Shown: piece after piece, positions 1-6,504 of the stretch
Position numbering within the stretch: position 1 is the stretch's first letter
Layout: each line of letters opens with the position of its first letter
Source of the DNA: JBEKHI01 sp050012355
GTDB taxonomy: Bacteria > Actinomycetota > Actinomycetes > Streptosporangiales > Streptosporangiaceae
Length of the DNA stretch: 42,614 nt
Assembly: GCA_050012355.1 (NCBI GenBank)
Contig: JBEKHI010000134.1
Location: 1-42,614, forward strand
Direction: 5' to 3'
Notes under the pieces: model-generated
Seen by the model: the letters and a program-made list of their open reading frames with translations, nothing else
Told to the model about the DNA's origin: nothing
Database searches by the model: none
Program-made: the position numbers and the translations under genes

Positions 1-2
1 AC

Positions 3-218
3 CTCTTGGGCCTCAGCCAGCCGGCCGTCTCGAAGCATCTTCGGGTGCTGCGGGACGCGGGGCTGGTCGAAGCACGGGTGGACGCCCAGCGCCGCCTGTA
101 CCGGATCCGGCCCGAGCCGCTGGCCGAACTCGACGACTGGCTGGCTCCGTACCGCAAGCTGTGGACGGCCCATCTCGACAAGCTGGAAGAGCATCTCAGG
201 CAACGGAGGACCCCATGA
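3..218 (+). CDS. ArsR-family transcriptional regulator, 3' part only
   Basis: This is the C-terminal part of a winged-helix regulator; its 5' end lies outside the window. The visible start of the frame reads LGLSQPAVSKHLRVL, the recognition helix of ArsR proteins, followed by the wing (GLVEARVDAQRRLYRI). The tail holds the WxxxLDKLEEHL helix common in ArsR proteins that are paired with an SRPBCC protein. Its TGA overlaps the ATG of the next gene (ATGA at 215-218), so the two are translationally coupled. No metal-binding cysteines are visible in the part present, which fits the non-metal ArsR/SRPBCC pairs. In such pairs the regulator usually controls its own operon. The ligand is unknown. Confidence 0.85.
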   Translation, partial: LLGLSQPAVSKHLRVLRDAGLVEARVDAQRRLYRIRPEPLAELDDWLAPYRKLWTAHLDKLEEHLRQRRTP

Positions 219-712
219 CAGACGCGGAACTGGTCACCGGGAGCGCCCGGCGGCCGGTGGTCCGGCTGGAACGCCACCTCGCCGATCCGCCCGAGGTGGT
301 GTGGCGGGCACTGACCGAGCGCGAGCAGCTCCAGTCCTGGTTTCCGTGCGACGTGATCGTGGACGGCGGACGGTGGGAAGCCGGTGCCGCGATCACGTTT
401 CCGTTCTCGCCTGAGGTGACGCTCACCGGCGAGGTGCTCGAAGTCGACGACTCGCGTCGGCTGGCCTTTACCTGGGGTGAGGAAATCCTGCGGTTCGAGC
501 TCGCCGCGTACGGCGGCGGGACGCTGCTGGTCCTGACCGACGAACTGCCGCCCGACGCCGCCGCGCGGAACGCCGCGGGCTGGGACGGGTGCCTCGACCA
601 GCTAGCCGGGATCAAGGTCGCCGAGGACGCGTGGCGGACGCGTTTCGATGCGTATTGCGCGCGGTTCCAGCCGGTGCTCGGTCCGCAGGCAGGACCGCCG
701 GCCGGTATCTAG
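215..712 (+). CDS. SRPBCC / AHSA1-like domain protein
   Basis: This is a 165-residue protein of the START/SRPBCC superfamily (activator of Hsp90 ATPase homologue 1-like, AHSA1). Residues about 15-150 carry the typical opening, an LxRHLADPPEVVWRALTE helix followed by LQSWFP, and later a GxLxVLTDELPP strand. I chose the ATG at 215 because it overlaps the stop of the ArsR gene and has GGAGGA just upstream (205-210). In-frame codons further upstream fall inside the ArsR gene. ArsR-SRPBCC pairs are very common in actinobacteria, and the SRPBCC partner is thought to bind a small hydrophobic ligand. No substrate can be read from the sequence. The gene ends tail-to-tail with the isomerase gene, sharing 4 nt (709-712). 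Confidence 0.85.
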   Translation: MTDAELVTGSARRPVVRLERHLADPPEVVWRALTEREQLQSWFPCDVIVDGGRWEAGAAITFPFSPEVTLTGEVLEVDDSRRLAFTWGEEILRFELAAYGGGTLLVLTDELPPDAAARNAAGWDGCLDQLAGIKVAEDAWRTRFDAYCARFQPVLGPQAGPPAGI

Positions 713-1737
713 GACGCGGGCAGGCAGCGGACGGCGGTGACGTCCCCGGTCAGGGTGCACGGTCCGGCCGCGTACGGGATCACGACGGTGCTGCCGCGCC
801 TGACGGGGATCGGCGCGCCCCGTTCCGCGTCCAGCGTGCCGGTTCCGCTGGTGGCGACCAGCACGCTGAAGCCGGCGGGCAGGCGGCCGGCGCTGACTTG
901 CTCGGCCACGAAGAACGGATCGGCCTCGCCGGGCAGCAACGACCCCGCTGCCTGATTAAGCGGCCGGCCGCGCAACCCGCGCAGCTGCTCCGGCGAATAA
1001 GCCCGCCGGTTCACGCAGCCGAGCACCTCGTCCAGCGGCAGGCCGAGGGCCGCCTCGTCGGGATTTAGCGGGAACCCGCGCAGTTCCAGGATCAGCGACA
1101 GGTCGGTGGGCTCCTGGAGTTCGACTAGCAGGACACCCTCGCCGATCGCGTGCGGTGTGCCCGCCGGGCACAACACCGAGTCGCCCGCGGCCACCAGCAC
1201 CTGGTTGGTCGCGGCGAGCATCGACCCGGTGTCCTGGCCGCGTACCCATCCGGCCAGTTCCGCCGCTGACACGTCGCGGCTGAACCCGAGGTGCACCACC
1301 GCGCCGGGCTCGGCCTCGATAACGATCCACGCCTCGGTCTTGCCGTAGGGACTGGCCAGGTGCTCCGCGGCGAAGTCACGGCTGGGATGAACGTGCAGCG
1401 GCAGCCGCTGACCGGCGTCGAGTAGCTTGACCAGGAGCCCGGTGCTGGTTCCGTAACGGGCGACATGCTCCCGGCCCAGCCATCCGACCGGGTCGTCGGC
1501 GATCAGGTCCGCGAGGAACGAGCCGTCGGCGAGCCGGGTCATGCCATCGGCAGCATGACCGGCTCTCGATGTCGTTGACGCGACCCAGTCTTCCGGCCGG
1601 TCGGCCGGGGTATCCGGAACCCCCCGCAGTGCCGGCCCGGGGGGACGACCCCCCGGAACCCCCCGAAAACGGGCGATCCGGCCCGCGCCGCGATAGAACG
1701 TGTCCGGCATGTTGGCCGGCAGGGCGATGGGCCTCAT
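709..1737 (-). CDS. Class I mannose-6-phosphate isomerase-like protein
   Basis: This is a 342-residue cupin protein resembling type I phosphomannose isomerase, which interconverts mannose-6-P and fructose-6-P. Visible zinc-site motifs are LPLHVHP (QxH region), KTEAW (metal Glu) and GTPHAIGEG (second His). It is shorter and more divergent than housekeeping ManA (about 390-400 residues), so the substrate may differ. The start at 1737 lies 6 nt after the stop of the GroES-like gene, so the two are co-transcribed. It is probably the last gene of the minus-strand unit that begins with the Pit transporter. Residues about 25-43 (FRGVPGGRPPGPALRGVP) are an insertion encoded by a GC-rich palindromic repeat (1614-1665), ahead of the conserved PEDWVAST segment. 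A second possible start is Met10 (MPDTFYRG). Confidence 0.75.
   Translation of the reverse strand: MRPIALPANMPDTFYRGAGRIARFRGVPGGRPPGPALRGVPDTPADRPEDWVASTTSRAGHAADGMTRLADGSFLADLIADDPVGWLGREHVARYGTSTGLLVKLLDAGQRLPLHVHPSRDFAAEHLASPYGKTEAWIVIEAEPGAVVHLGFSRDVSAAELAGWVRGQDTGSMLAATNQVLVAAGDSVLCPAGTPHAIGEGVLLVELQEPTDLSLILELRGFPLNPDEAALGLPLDEVLGCVNRRAYSPEQLRGLRGRPLNQAAGSLLPGEADPFFVAEQVSAGRLPAGFSVLVATSGTGTLDAERGAPIPVRRGSTVVIPYAAGPCTLTGDVTAVRCLPAS
1614..1665. repeat. GC-rich palindromic repeat inserted in frame in the isomerase gene
   Basis: A 13-bp direct repeat, CCGGAACCCCCCG, lies at 1614-1626 and 1653-1665. The second copy overlaps the end of a perfect inverted repeat, CCGGGGGG (1637-1644), loop ACGA, CCCCCCGG (1649-1656). 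The block keeps the reading frame and adds a Gly/Pro/Arg-rich segment to the N-terminal part of the protein. Its look (C/G runs, stem-loop, flanking direct repeats) resembles the small palindromic repeats often scattered between actinomycete genes, here inside a gene. I see no second copy elsewhere in the window. Confidence 0.6.
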
Positions 1738-1743
1738 CCTGGA

Positions 1744-2064
1744 TTACAGGTACAGGCCGGTGCCGTGCTCGGTGCGCTCGCTGGCGACCGCGTGCAGGTC
1801 GCGTTCGCGCATGACCACGTAGGTCTCGCCCTGGATGTCCACCTCGAAGAGGTCGTCGGGGTGAAACAGCACCTGGTCGCCGACCTGGACGGTGCGCACG
1901 TTGGGACCGGCGCCGCAGACCTCGCCCCAGGCGAGTCGTTGGCGCCGTTCCACGGTCGCCGGGATCACGATGCCGCTGGCACTCCGGCGTTCACCTTCGC
2001 CCTTGACCGGGCGGACCATGACCCGGTCATGCAGCATCTGGATCTCGAATTTAGGATCGGCCAC
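1744..2064 (-). CDS. GroES-like (Cpn10) co-chaperonin paralogue
   Basis: This is a 106-residue single-domain protein of the Cpn10/GroES fold. Hallmarks are the N-terminal LHDRVMVRPV strand, the mobile-loop region with GEGERRSASGIVIPA, the WGEVCGAGP strand, VGDQVLFHPDD and the C-terminal YVVMRERDLHAV. Genuine GroES is usually encoded directly upstream of groEL; here no groEL is present. The protein ends in a GTGLYL tail not seen in classic GroES, so I read it as the actinobacterial GroES-like paralogue and not the main co-chaperonin. It lies 21 nt downstream of the DUF3349 gene and 6 nt upstream of the isomerase gene, on the same strand. Its client or partner is unknown. Confidence 0.8.
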   Translation of the reverse strand: MADPKFEIQMLHDRVMVRPVKGEGERRSASGIVIPATVERRQRLAWGEVCGAGPNVRTVQVGDQVLFHPDDLFEVDIQGETYVVMRERDLHAVASERTEHGTGLYL

Positions 2065-2085
2065 CCACTCACTTTACCCGAGTGA

Positions 2086-2388
2086 CTACTGCTGCGGCCG
2101 GGCCAGCGGCCAGCCGCCAAGGGCCAGCCGGGAGCGGACCCTGGCGACGTCGGCTTCGTTGGGCTCGTGGTGCGTGGTCACCGTCGCGATGGCGTGGCGG
2201 ATCGCGTCGGCCGACTCCGGCTTGCTCTCGTTCTCCAGCTCCTTCGCGATGGCCAGCACGTCGGCTTCGGTCAGCTGGCTGCCAAGCAGTGCGAACAGCG
2301 GAATGTAGTCGACATCCGGCACGCCTTCTGGGTAACCGGCGCGCAGCCAGGCGATGATCGAGTTCAAGATCGAGGGCACGGTGGACAT
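2086..2388 (-). CDS. DUF3349 domain protein
   Basis: This is a 100-residue cytoplasmic protein matching the actinobacterial DUF3349 family, with the signature IIAWLRAGYPEGVPDVDYIPLFALL followed by a short acidic helix (LTEADVLAIAKEL). The start at 2388 is chosen because translation from there gives the usual length of the family; the frame is open further upstream but that part overlaps the small membrane-protein gene. It lies 13 nt downstream of that gene, in the minus-strand run that starts with the Pit transporter. Small structural studies exist for the family but no function is established. The context suggests a link to phosphate uptake only by position. Confidence 0.8.
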   Translation of the reverse strand: MSTVPSILNSIIAWLRAGYPEGVPDVDYIPLFALLGSQLTEADVLAIAKELENESKPESADAIRHAIATVTTHHEPNEADVARVRSRLALGGWPLARPQQ

Positions 2389-2401
2389 GTGTGTACGACC
2401 T

Positions 2402-2671
2402 TCACTTCGTGGGGGCGGGGTGGCCGATCTGGTACACCTCGTAGATACCCCACCCGATGGCGGCCAGTACGACGAGGAAACACAGGGCGGCGATGGCCAT
2501 TCCGGCCACGCTGCCGCCCACGAGGACGTCGGAGTCAGCGCCCGCGGTCCGGGCACGAGGGCCCTTGGACAAGGACACCACTCCGATGGCGAACAGCGCG
2601 GGGAGCCCGGCACCGGCGATCAGGCCGAACACCACGATCTTCCACAGCGCGGTCAGGTTGATCCAGGACAT
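2402..2671 (-). CDS. Small two-helix membrane protein next to Pit
   Basis: This 89-residue protein has two clear transmembrane segments, about residues 11-33 (WKIVVFGLIAGAGLPALFAIG) and 50-78 (VGGSVAGMAIAALCFLVVLAAIGWGIY). A short positively charged loop (SKGPRARTAGADSD) joins them. It begins 18 nt after the stop of the Pit phosphate transporter gene. Small membrane proteins of this kind are often found directly downstream of actinobacterial pit genes, so a supporting role in the transporter is plausible but not shown. The ribosome binding site AAGGAG precedes the ATG (reverse strand, 2680-2675). Confidence 0.8.
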   Translation of the reverse strand: MSWINLTALWKIVVFGLIAGAGLPALFAIGVVSLSKGPRARTAGADSDVLVGGSVAGMAIAALCFLVVLAAIGWGIYEVYQIGHPAPTK

Positions 2672-2689
2672 TGTGTCGCTCCTTGTCGC

Positions 2690-3841
2690 TCAGGCCGTCG
2701 CGGTGGCGGGTACGGAGGGCGGCGTGACCGATCCGGTCCACTCGTCGTTGACGTTGTTCGGGTCAACCTTGGAGGACCGCGAGCGCCAGTAGATGAAGGC
2801 CGCGATGGCGACCAGCAGGATCAGGTCCACGACCACGCCCAGGGTGCCGCCGATCACGTGCGCCAGCGCGTAGGCGGCGGCGCCGACGATCGCGGCCGAG
2901 GGCAGCGTGAACACCCAGGCGGTGGCCATCCGTCCCGCGACGTTCCAGCGGACCTCGGCGCCCTTCTTGCCGAGCCCGGTCCCGATGATCGATCCGGTCG
3001 CCACGTGGGTGGTCGACAGCGAGTACCCGAAGCTGGACGACAGCAGGATGACCGCCGCGGACGCGGACTCGGCCGCCATCCCCTGCGGCGATTCGATCTC
3101 GACAAGTCCCTTGCCGAGGGTTCGGATCACCCGCCACCCGCCGAGGTAGGTGCCAAGGCTGATCGCCAGAGCACAACTAAGGATGACCCAGAACGGCGCG
3201 TTCGAGCCCGTCGGTACCGTCTTGTTCGCGATGAGGGCGAGAGTGATGACACCCATCGTCTTCTGCGCGTCGTTGGTGCCATGGGCGAGGGAGACCATGC
3301 ACGCGGAGCCGATCTGGCCGATGCGGAATCCGTGCTTACGTGCGCCATCGGTCATGCTGCGGCTGATCCGGTACAGCAGCCAGGTCCCCACGGCGGCCAC
3401 CAGGGCCGCGATGATCGGGGACAGCACCGCCGGCAGGATCACCTTCGAGACCAGGCCGTGCCACTTGACGGCGCTACCGCCAGCGGCGGCCATCGTCGCG
3501 CCGATCACGCCGCCGATCAGCGCGTGGGACGAACTCGACGGGATACCCAGGTACCAGGTAAGCAGGTTCCAGATGATCCCGCCGGCCAGCCCGGCCGCGA
3601 CGACGGTTAGCGTCACCAGCTTGGTTTCGACTAGGCCGCTGGCGATCGTCGCCGCCACCGCCAGGGAAAGGAACGCGCCGACGAGATTCAGCACGCCCGA
3701 GATGCCGACCGCTATCCTTGGCGGCAGGGCTCCGGTCGCGATCGAAGTAGCCATCGCGTTGCCGGTATCGTGGAAGCCGTTGGTGAAGTCGAATCCGAGC
3801 GCCGTGATGACCACTAGCGCCAGTACCACGTCGTTGCTCAC
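2690..3841 (-). CDS. pit: Inorganic phosphate transporter, Pit family
   Basis: This is a 383-residue polytopic membrane protein of the PiT family, which takes up phosphate as a metal-phosphate complex driven by the proton gradient. The family signature GFDFTNGFHDTGNAMATSIATGALPPR lies at residues about 16-43. The repeated second half of the fold is seen in GANDxQ-like SLAHGTNDAQKTMGVITLALIA (about residue 183) and in the conserved GIPSSSSHALIGG. About ten hydrophobic segments are present. It is the first gene of a minus-strand group (small membrane protein, DUF3349, GroES-like, isomerase-like). The 143-nt region upstream (3842-3984) carries three loosely spaced AGGT-type repeats on the reverse strand. 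I do not find a convincing PhoP box. Confidence 0.93.
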   Translation of the reverse strand: MSNDVVLALVVITALGFDFTNGFHDTGNAMATSIATGALPPRIAVGISGVLNLVGAFLSLAVAATIASGLVETKLVTLTVVAAGLAGGIIWNLLTWYLGIPSSSSHALIGGVIGATMAAAGGSAVKWHGLVSKVILPAVLSPIIAALVAAVGTWLLYRISRSMTDGARKHGFRIGQIGSACMVSLAHGTNDAQKTMGVITLALIANKTVPTGSNAPFWVILSCALAISLGTYLGGWRVIRTLGKGLVEIESPQGMAAESASAAVILLSSSFGYSLSTTHVATGSIIGTGLGKKGAEVRWNVAGRMATAWVFTLPSAAIVGAAAYALAHVIGGTLGVVVDLILLVAIAAFIYWRSRSSKVDPNNVNDEWTGSVTPPSVPATATA

Positions 3842-3984
3842 GAGAGCAGCGTCTCTGCCGGAGTTCCCGGTGTCGATACCTTTCCATGAAATCCCAGCGA
3901 GATATCACCTGCCGTACTACCTGCGTTTACCTAGACGTTAACTACTAACCGTGTGCGCTGTATCGCGGGTAGTTGCGGGTGATA

Positions 3985-5250
3985 TTAGCCGAGATGACCG
4001 CCTATCAGGTGGCCCAGTACGAAGGCCGCGCCAGTTCCCAGGAAGGCGGCACCGAACTGGCGCATGCCGCCTAGCAGCATTGACCGTCCGGTCAGCTTTG
4101 CCACCGCCGCGCCGCCCGCGAACGCGGCCGCCCCGGCCACCACGAGTGCCACCGTGAGGTCGGGGAGTCCCAGCAGGAAGGGGCTCAGCGGCAGCAGCGC
4201 GCCAACGGTAAAGGATGCGAACGACGCGACCGCCGCTGTCTGCGGTGACGGCAGGTCATCCGGATCGATGCCCAGTTCCTCGCGCACATGCTCTTCGACG
4301 GCCCGCTCCGGGTTGGCCGAGATCTGCCGGACGACTGCCTCGGCCAGGTTCGGCGAGACGCCCTTCTTGATGTAGGCGTCGGTCAGCCGCTTTCGCTTTC
4401 CCTCGGGGTCACGGGAGAGCTGCTCTCGCTCCCGGGCGACCTCTGCCAAGGTCAGCTCGTTCTGCGACTTCACCGAGATATATTCGCCGGTCGCCATGGA
4501 GAAGGCACCGGCGATCAGGCCGGCGATGCCGGTCAGCACAATCGCGGCGTGTCCTCCGCCACCGCCGCCGATGCCGGCGATCAGGGATGAGTTGGTCACA
4601 AGGCCGTCCATCGCGCCGAACACGGCCGGGCGCAGCCAGCCGCCGTTGACGTCCCGGCGCTCACCAACCTCCTCCTCACCGAGATCCTTGGGGAGGAGCA
4701 CAAGCCGCTGGCCGAAAGGCATCCAGCTCAGCAGGCTCCTGCCTGGGCGCGATGGATATACCCGGGTAGTCCCCACGCCGGGGGAGTACGCGGGCATGGG
4801 GCCGCTATCGACTAGCAGATATCCGTTGGACGGGTACCCCTTCGCGGGCCTGCCATTAGCCGGCGGATAGGCGGGCATGGGCCCGCTGTCGTACGGCTGG
4901 TACCCGTTAGCGGGTCTCCCGGTTGGCGGGACGTACACGGGCATCGGGCCGCTGCTGGGTACCCGGCGGTTCGGGGGCGGATATGGCCTGCCGTTGGCTG
5001 GCGGATAAGCGGGCATGGGGCCGCTGTTGGACCGGGGACGGCTGCCGTTGGCCGGCTGATGTGGATACTGACCGCGCATTGGCGGTACGTTCGCGCGAGC
5101 GGGCTGGCCGGCGCCACGCTGCCGGGTGCCCATGCGTGGCCCCGGCGAATCCCGGTACCGTCCGGCCGGAACCTCTTCTGGGCGCCAGCCGTCCCCGGGG
5201 CGGTACTCGAGGTTGTTCAAGCCACTCACCTTGTCTTTTCGCGAGGCCAT
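3985..5250 (-). CDS. VIT1/CCC1-family metal transporter with repeat-rich N-terminal tail
   Basis: The C-terminal 240 residues are a VIT1/CCC1 (vacuolar iron transporter) domain: FGAMDGLVTNSSLIAGIGG and the GxFSMATGEYISVKSQNE block, then a charged cytoplasmic metal-binding helical region (EREQLSRDPEGKRKRLTDAYIKKG) and three further membrane helices ending HLIGGHLG. Such proteins export or sequester Fe2+/Mn2+. The first about 175 residues are unusual: proline-rich, low-complexity, with four imperfect repeats beginning SGPMPxYxP (about residues 77, 100, 122, 149). This looks like a disordered cytoplasmic extension. The start at 5250 keeps this tail; a later start would still leave a functional transporter domain. 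A TTAGGT...ACCTAA iron box lies 92 nt upstream, implying IdeR/DtxR-type control. Confidence 0.85.
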   Translation of the reverse strand: MASRKDKVSGLNNLEYRPGDGWRPEEVPAGRYRDSPGPRMGTRQRGAGQPARANVPPMRGQYPHQPANGSRPRSNSGPMPAYPPANGRPYPPPNRRVPSSGPMPVYVPPTGRPANGYQPYDSGPMPAYPPANGRPAKGYPSNGYLLVDSGPMPAYSPGVGTTRVYPSRPGRSLLSWMPFGQRLVLLPKDLGEEEVGERRDVNGGWLRPAVFGAMDGLVTNSSLIAGIGGGGGGHAAIVLTGIAGLIAGAFSMATGEYISVKSQNELTLAEVAREREQLSRDPEGKRKRLTDAYIKKGVSPNLAEAVVRQISANPERAVEEHVREELGIDPDDLPSPQTAAVASFASFTVGALLPLSPFLLGLPDLTVALVVAGAAAFAGGAAVAKLTGRSMLLGGMRQFGAAFLGTGAAFVLGHLIGGHLG

Positions 5251-5342
5251 ACGCGGACAGATTCCATAATCGCGGAATATGCGTCGTCCCGTGGTTTATG
5301 GCGCCACATTAAAAAAATGTCATCATCCATCAGGTCGCGAAA

Positions 5343-5361
5343 TTAGGTATGCATTACCTAA
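5343..5361. promoter_or_regulatory. Putative IdeR/DmdR (DtxR-family) iron box
   Basis: The 19-bp site TTAGGTATGCATTACCTAA has perfect 7-bp arms (TTAGGTA/TACCTAA) around a 5-bp centre. It matches the IdeR/DtxR consensus (TTAGGTTAGGCTAACCTAA) at about 15 of 19 positions. It lies in the AT-rich gap between the sucrase/ferredoxin-like gene and the VIT1-type transporter gene, 92 bp upstream of the transporter start. Fe2+-loaded DtxR-family repressors bind such boxes. Regulation of an iron exporter or storage transporter by one is biologically coherent, either as activation in high iron or through an overlapping promoter. Confidence 0.75.
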
Positions 5362-5369
5362 CATTTCCG

Positions 5370-6347
5370 TTACTGGACGCGGGAAAAGGAGAGCGTCTCA
5401 TACCAGATCTCGTGTCTGGGGTCGTTGTCGGAGCACGAATGGAGGCTCGGGGCCAGCCTGGAGCCGCCCATGGTCAGCCGATAGGCGGTTCCCGGACTGT
5501 GCGTCGTGCGGTGGATGACCTCGACCTCCCAGCGGTCGGCCTTGTCCGGCCCGGTACCAGTGGGTCGCGCCGACGCCACGCGAAGGGCGTCACGGCGGAA
5601 TTCACCCAGCCGGACCGCGACGGTGAACAGCGCGGCCTGGACCGGACGCGGCTGTCCCGCCCGCCCACGGTAATGCGTCAGCACGCACTGGCCCGCGTCG
5701 TACCGCTGGAGTACCTCCAGGGCCGATCCGGAGTCTAGCCAGCCGAACATGTCCCCCGAGGGAAGCAGCATCATGGTCGCCGCGAAGCGATGCCCGCCAA
5801 GGTGCGAGCATTCCCAGGTCTCCCAGTCGGTGGCGGCCGCGATCGCCGCCGCCACCGGACGGCCGCGCACGGCGCAGCATAGGTCACGCTTGCCGTTTGT
5901 GCAGACCAGGGCCAGTCGTTGCGGTCCAGCGGCGTTGGACTCGCCGGGGATCTCGGCGTGCAAATCGAGCTTGAGCAGGTCAGCGGGGTCGCGCCAGGCG
6001 CCCCACCGGACGGGGGCGGACCCGGATGAGGTGTCGGCGAATGCCCACGCCATCGTTCGGGGGCCGGCACCGGTTGACGGGTGACGGCCGGGTCGCCGGA
6101 TCAGCACGATGTGCGTATCGGTGTCGGCTGCCGCCCGGTGTAGCCTCGCGGCGGTATCGGGATCCAGGTGCTTGCCGTCCAGGGCGGAACTTGCCCACGG
6201 GCCGGGCACCTCGAGCAACAAGAACCGGCGATAGGGCACCGCGCTGGCCGCGAGCGGCTCACCGCGCATCCGGGCGGCGTCGGCGCAGCGCATGACAGGT
6301 GTTTCCGCCGGTGTCTCGGGCGGAGCGGCCACGATCTCTTGAGTCAT
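5370..6347 (-). CDS. Sucrase/ferredoxin-like protein
   Basis: This is a 325-residue protein of the sucrase/ferredoxin-like family (thioredoxin-like fold related to 2Fe-2S ferredoxins). Key segments are CTNGKRDLCCAVRGRPVA and the downstream WECSHLGGHRFAATMMLLPSG, whose Cys and His residues match the family's putative iron-sulphur ligands. The N-terminal part contains the usual FLLLEVPGPW segment. The start at 6347 has AGGGACG upstream on the reverse strand. No enzymatic activity is established for bacterial members; the sucrase name is historical. The gene sits directly upstream of the iron-box/VIT1 unit, and an Fe-S role would fit an iron theme. Confidence 0.82.
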   Translation of the reverse strand: MTQEIVAAPPETPAETPVMRCADAARMRGEPLAASAVPYRRFLLLEVPGPWASSALDGKHLDPDTAARLHRAAADTDTHIVLIRRPGRHPSTGAGPRTMAWAFADTSSGSAPVRWGAWRDPADLLKLDLHAEIPGESNAAGPQRLALVCTNGKRDLCCAVRGRPVAAAIAAATDWETWECSHLGGHRFAATMMLLPSGDMFGWLDSGSALEVLQRYDAGQCVLTHYRGRAGQPRPVQAALFTVAVRLGEFRRDALRVASARPTGTGPDKADRWEVEVIHRTTHSPGTAYRLTMGGSRLAPSLHSCSDNDPRHEIWYETLSFSRVQ

Positions 6348-6504
6348 TAACGTCCCTGTCCTCTTGCCTGGCCAGTGTCGTTAGGACTTATAGTGACGGG
6401 ACGCGGGGCTGCCCATAGGGCATATAACAGATCGGTAATTTATTATGAAAATTGCAAATATCTCATGCAGCCATGTGGAGCTCGATTATCGTTGATGCAA
6501 ACGA

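Noticed and set aside
3880..3960. PhoP (PHO) box upstream of the Pit gene
   Set aside because: The AGGT-type repeats on the reverse strand are not in the 11-bp GTTCACC direct-repeat register expected for a PHO box.
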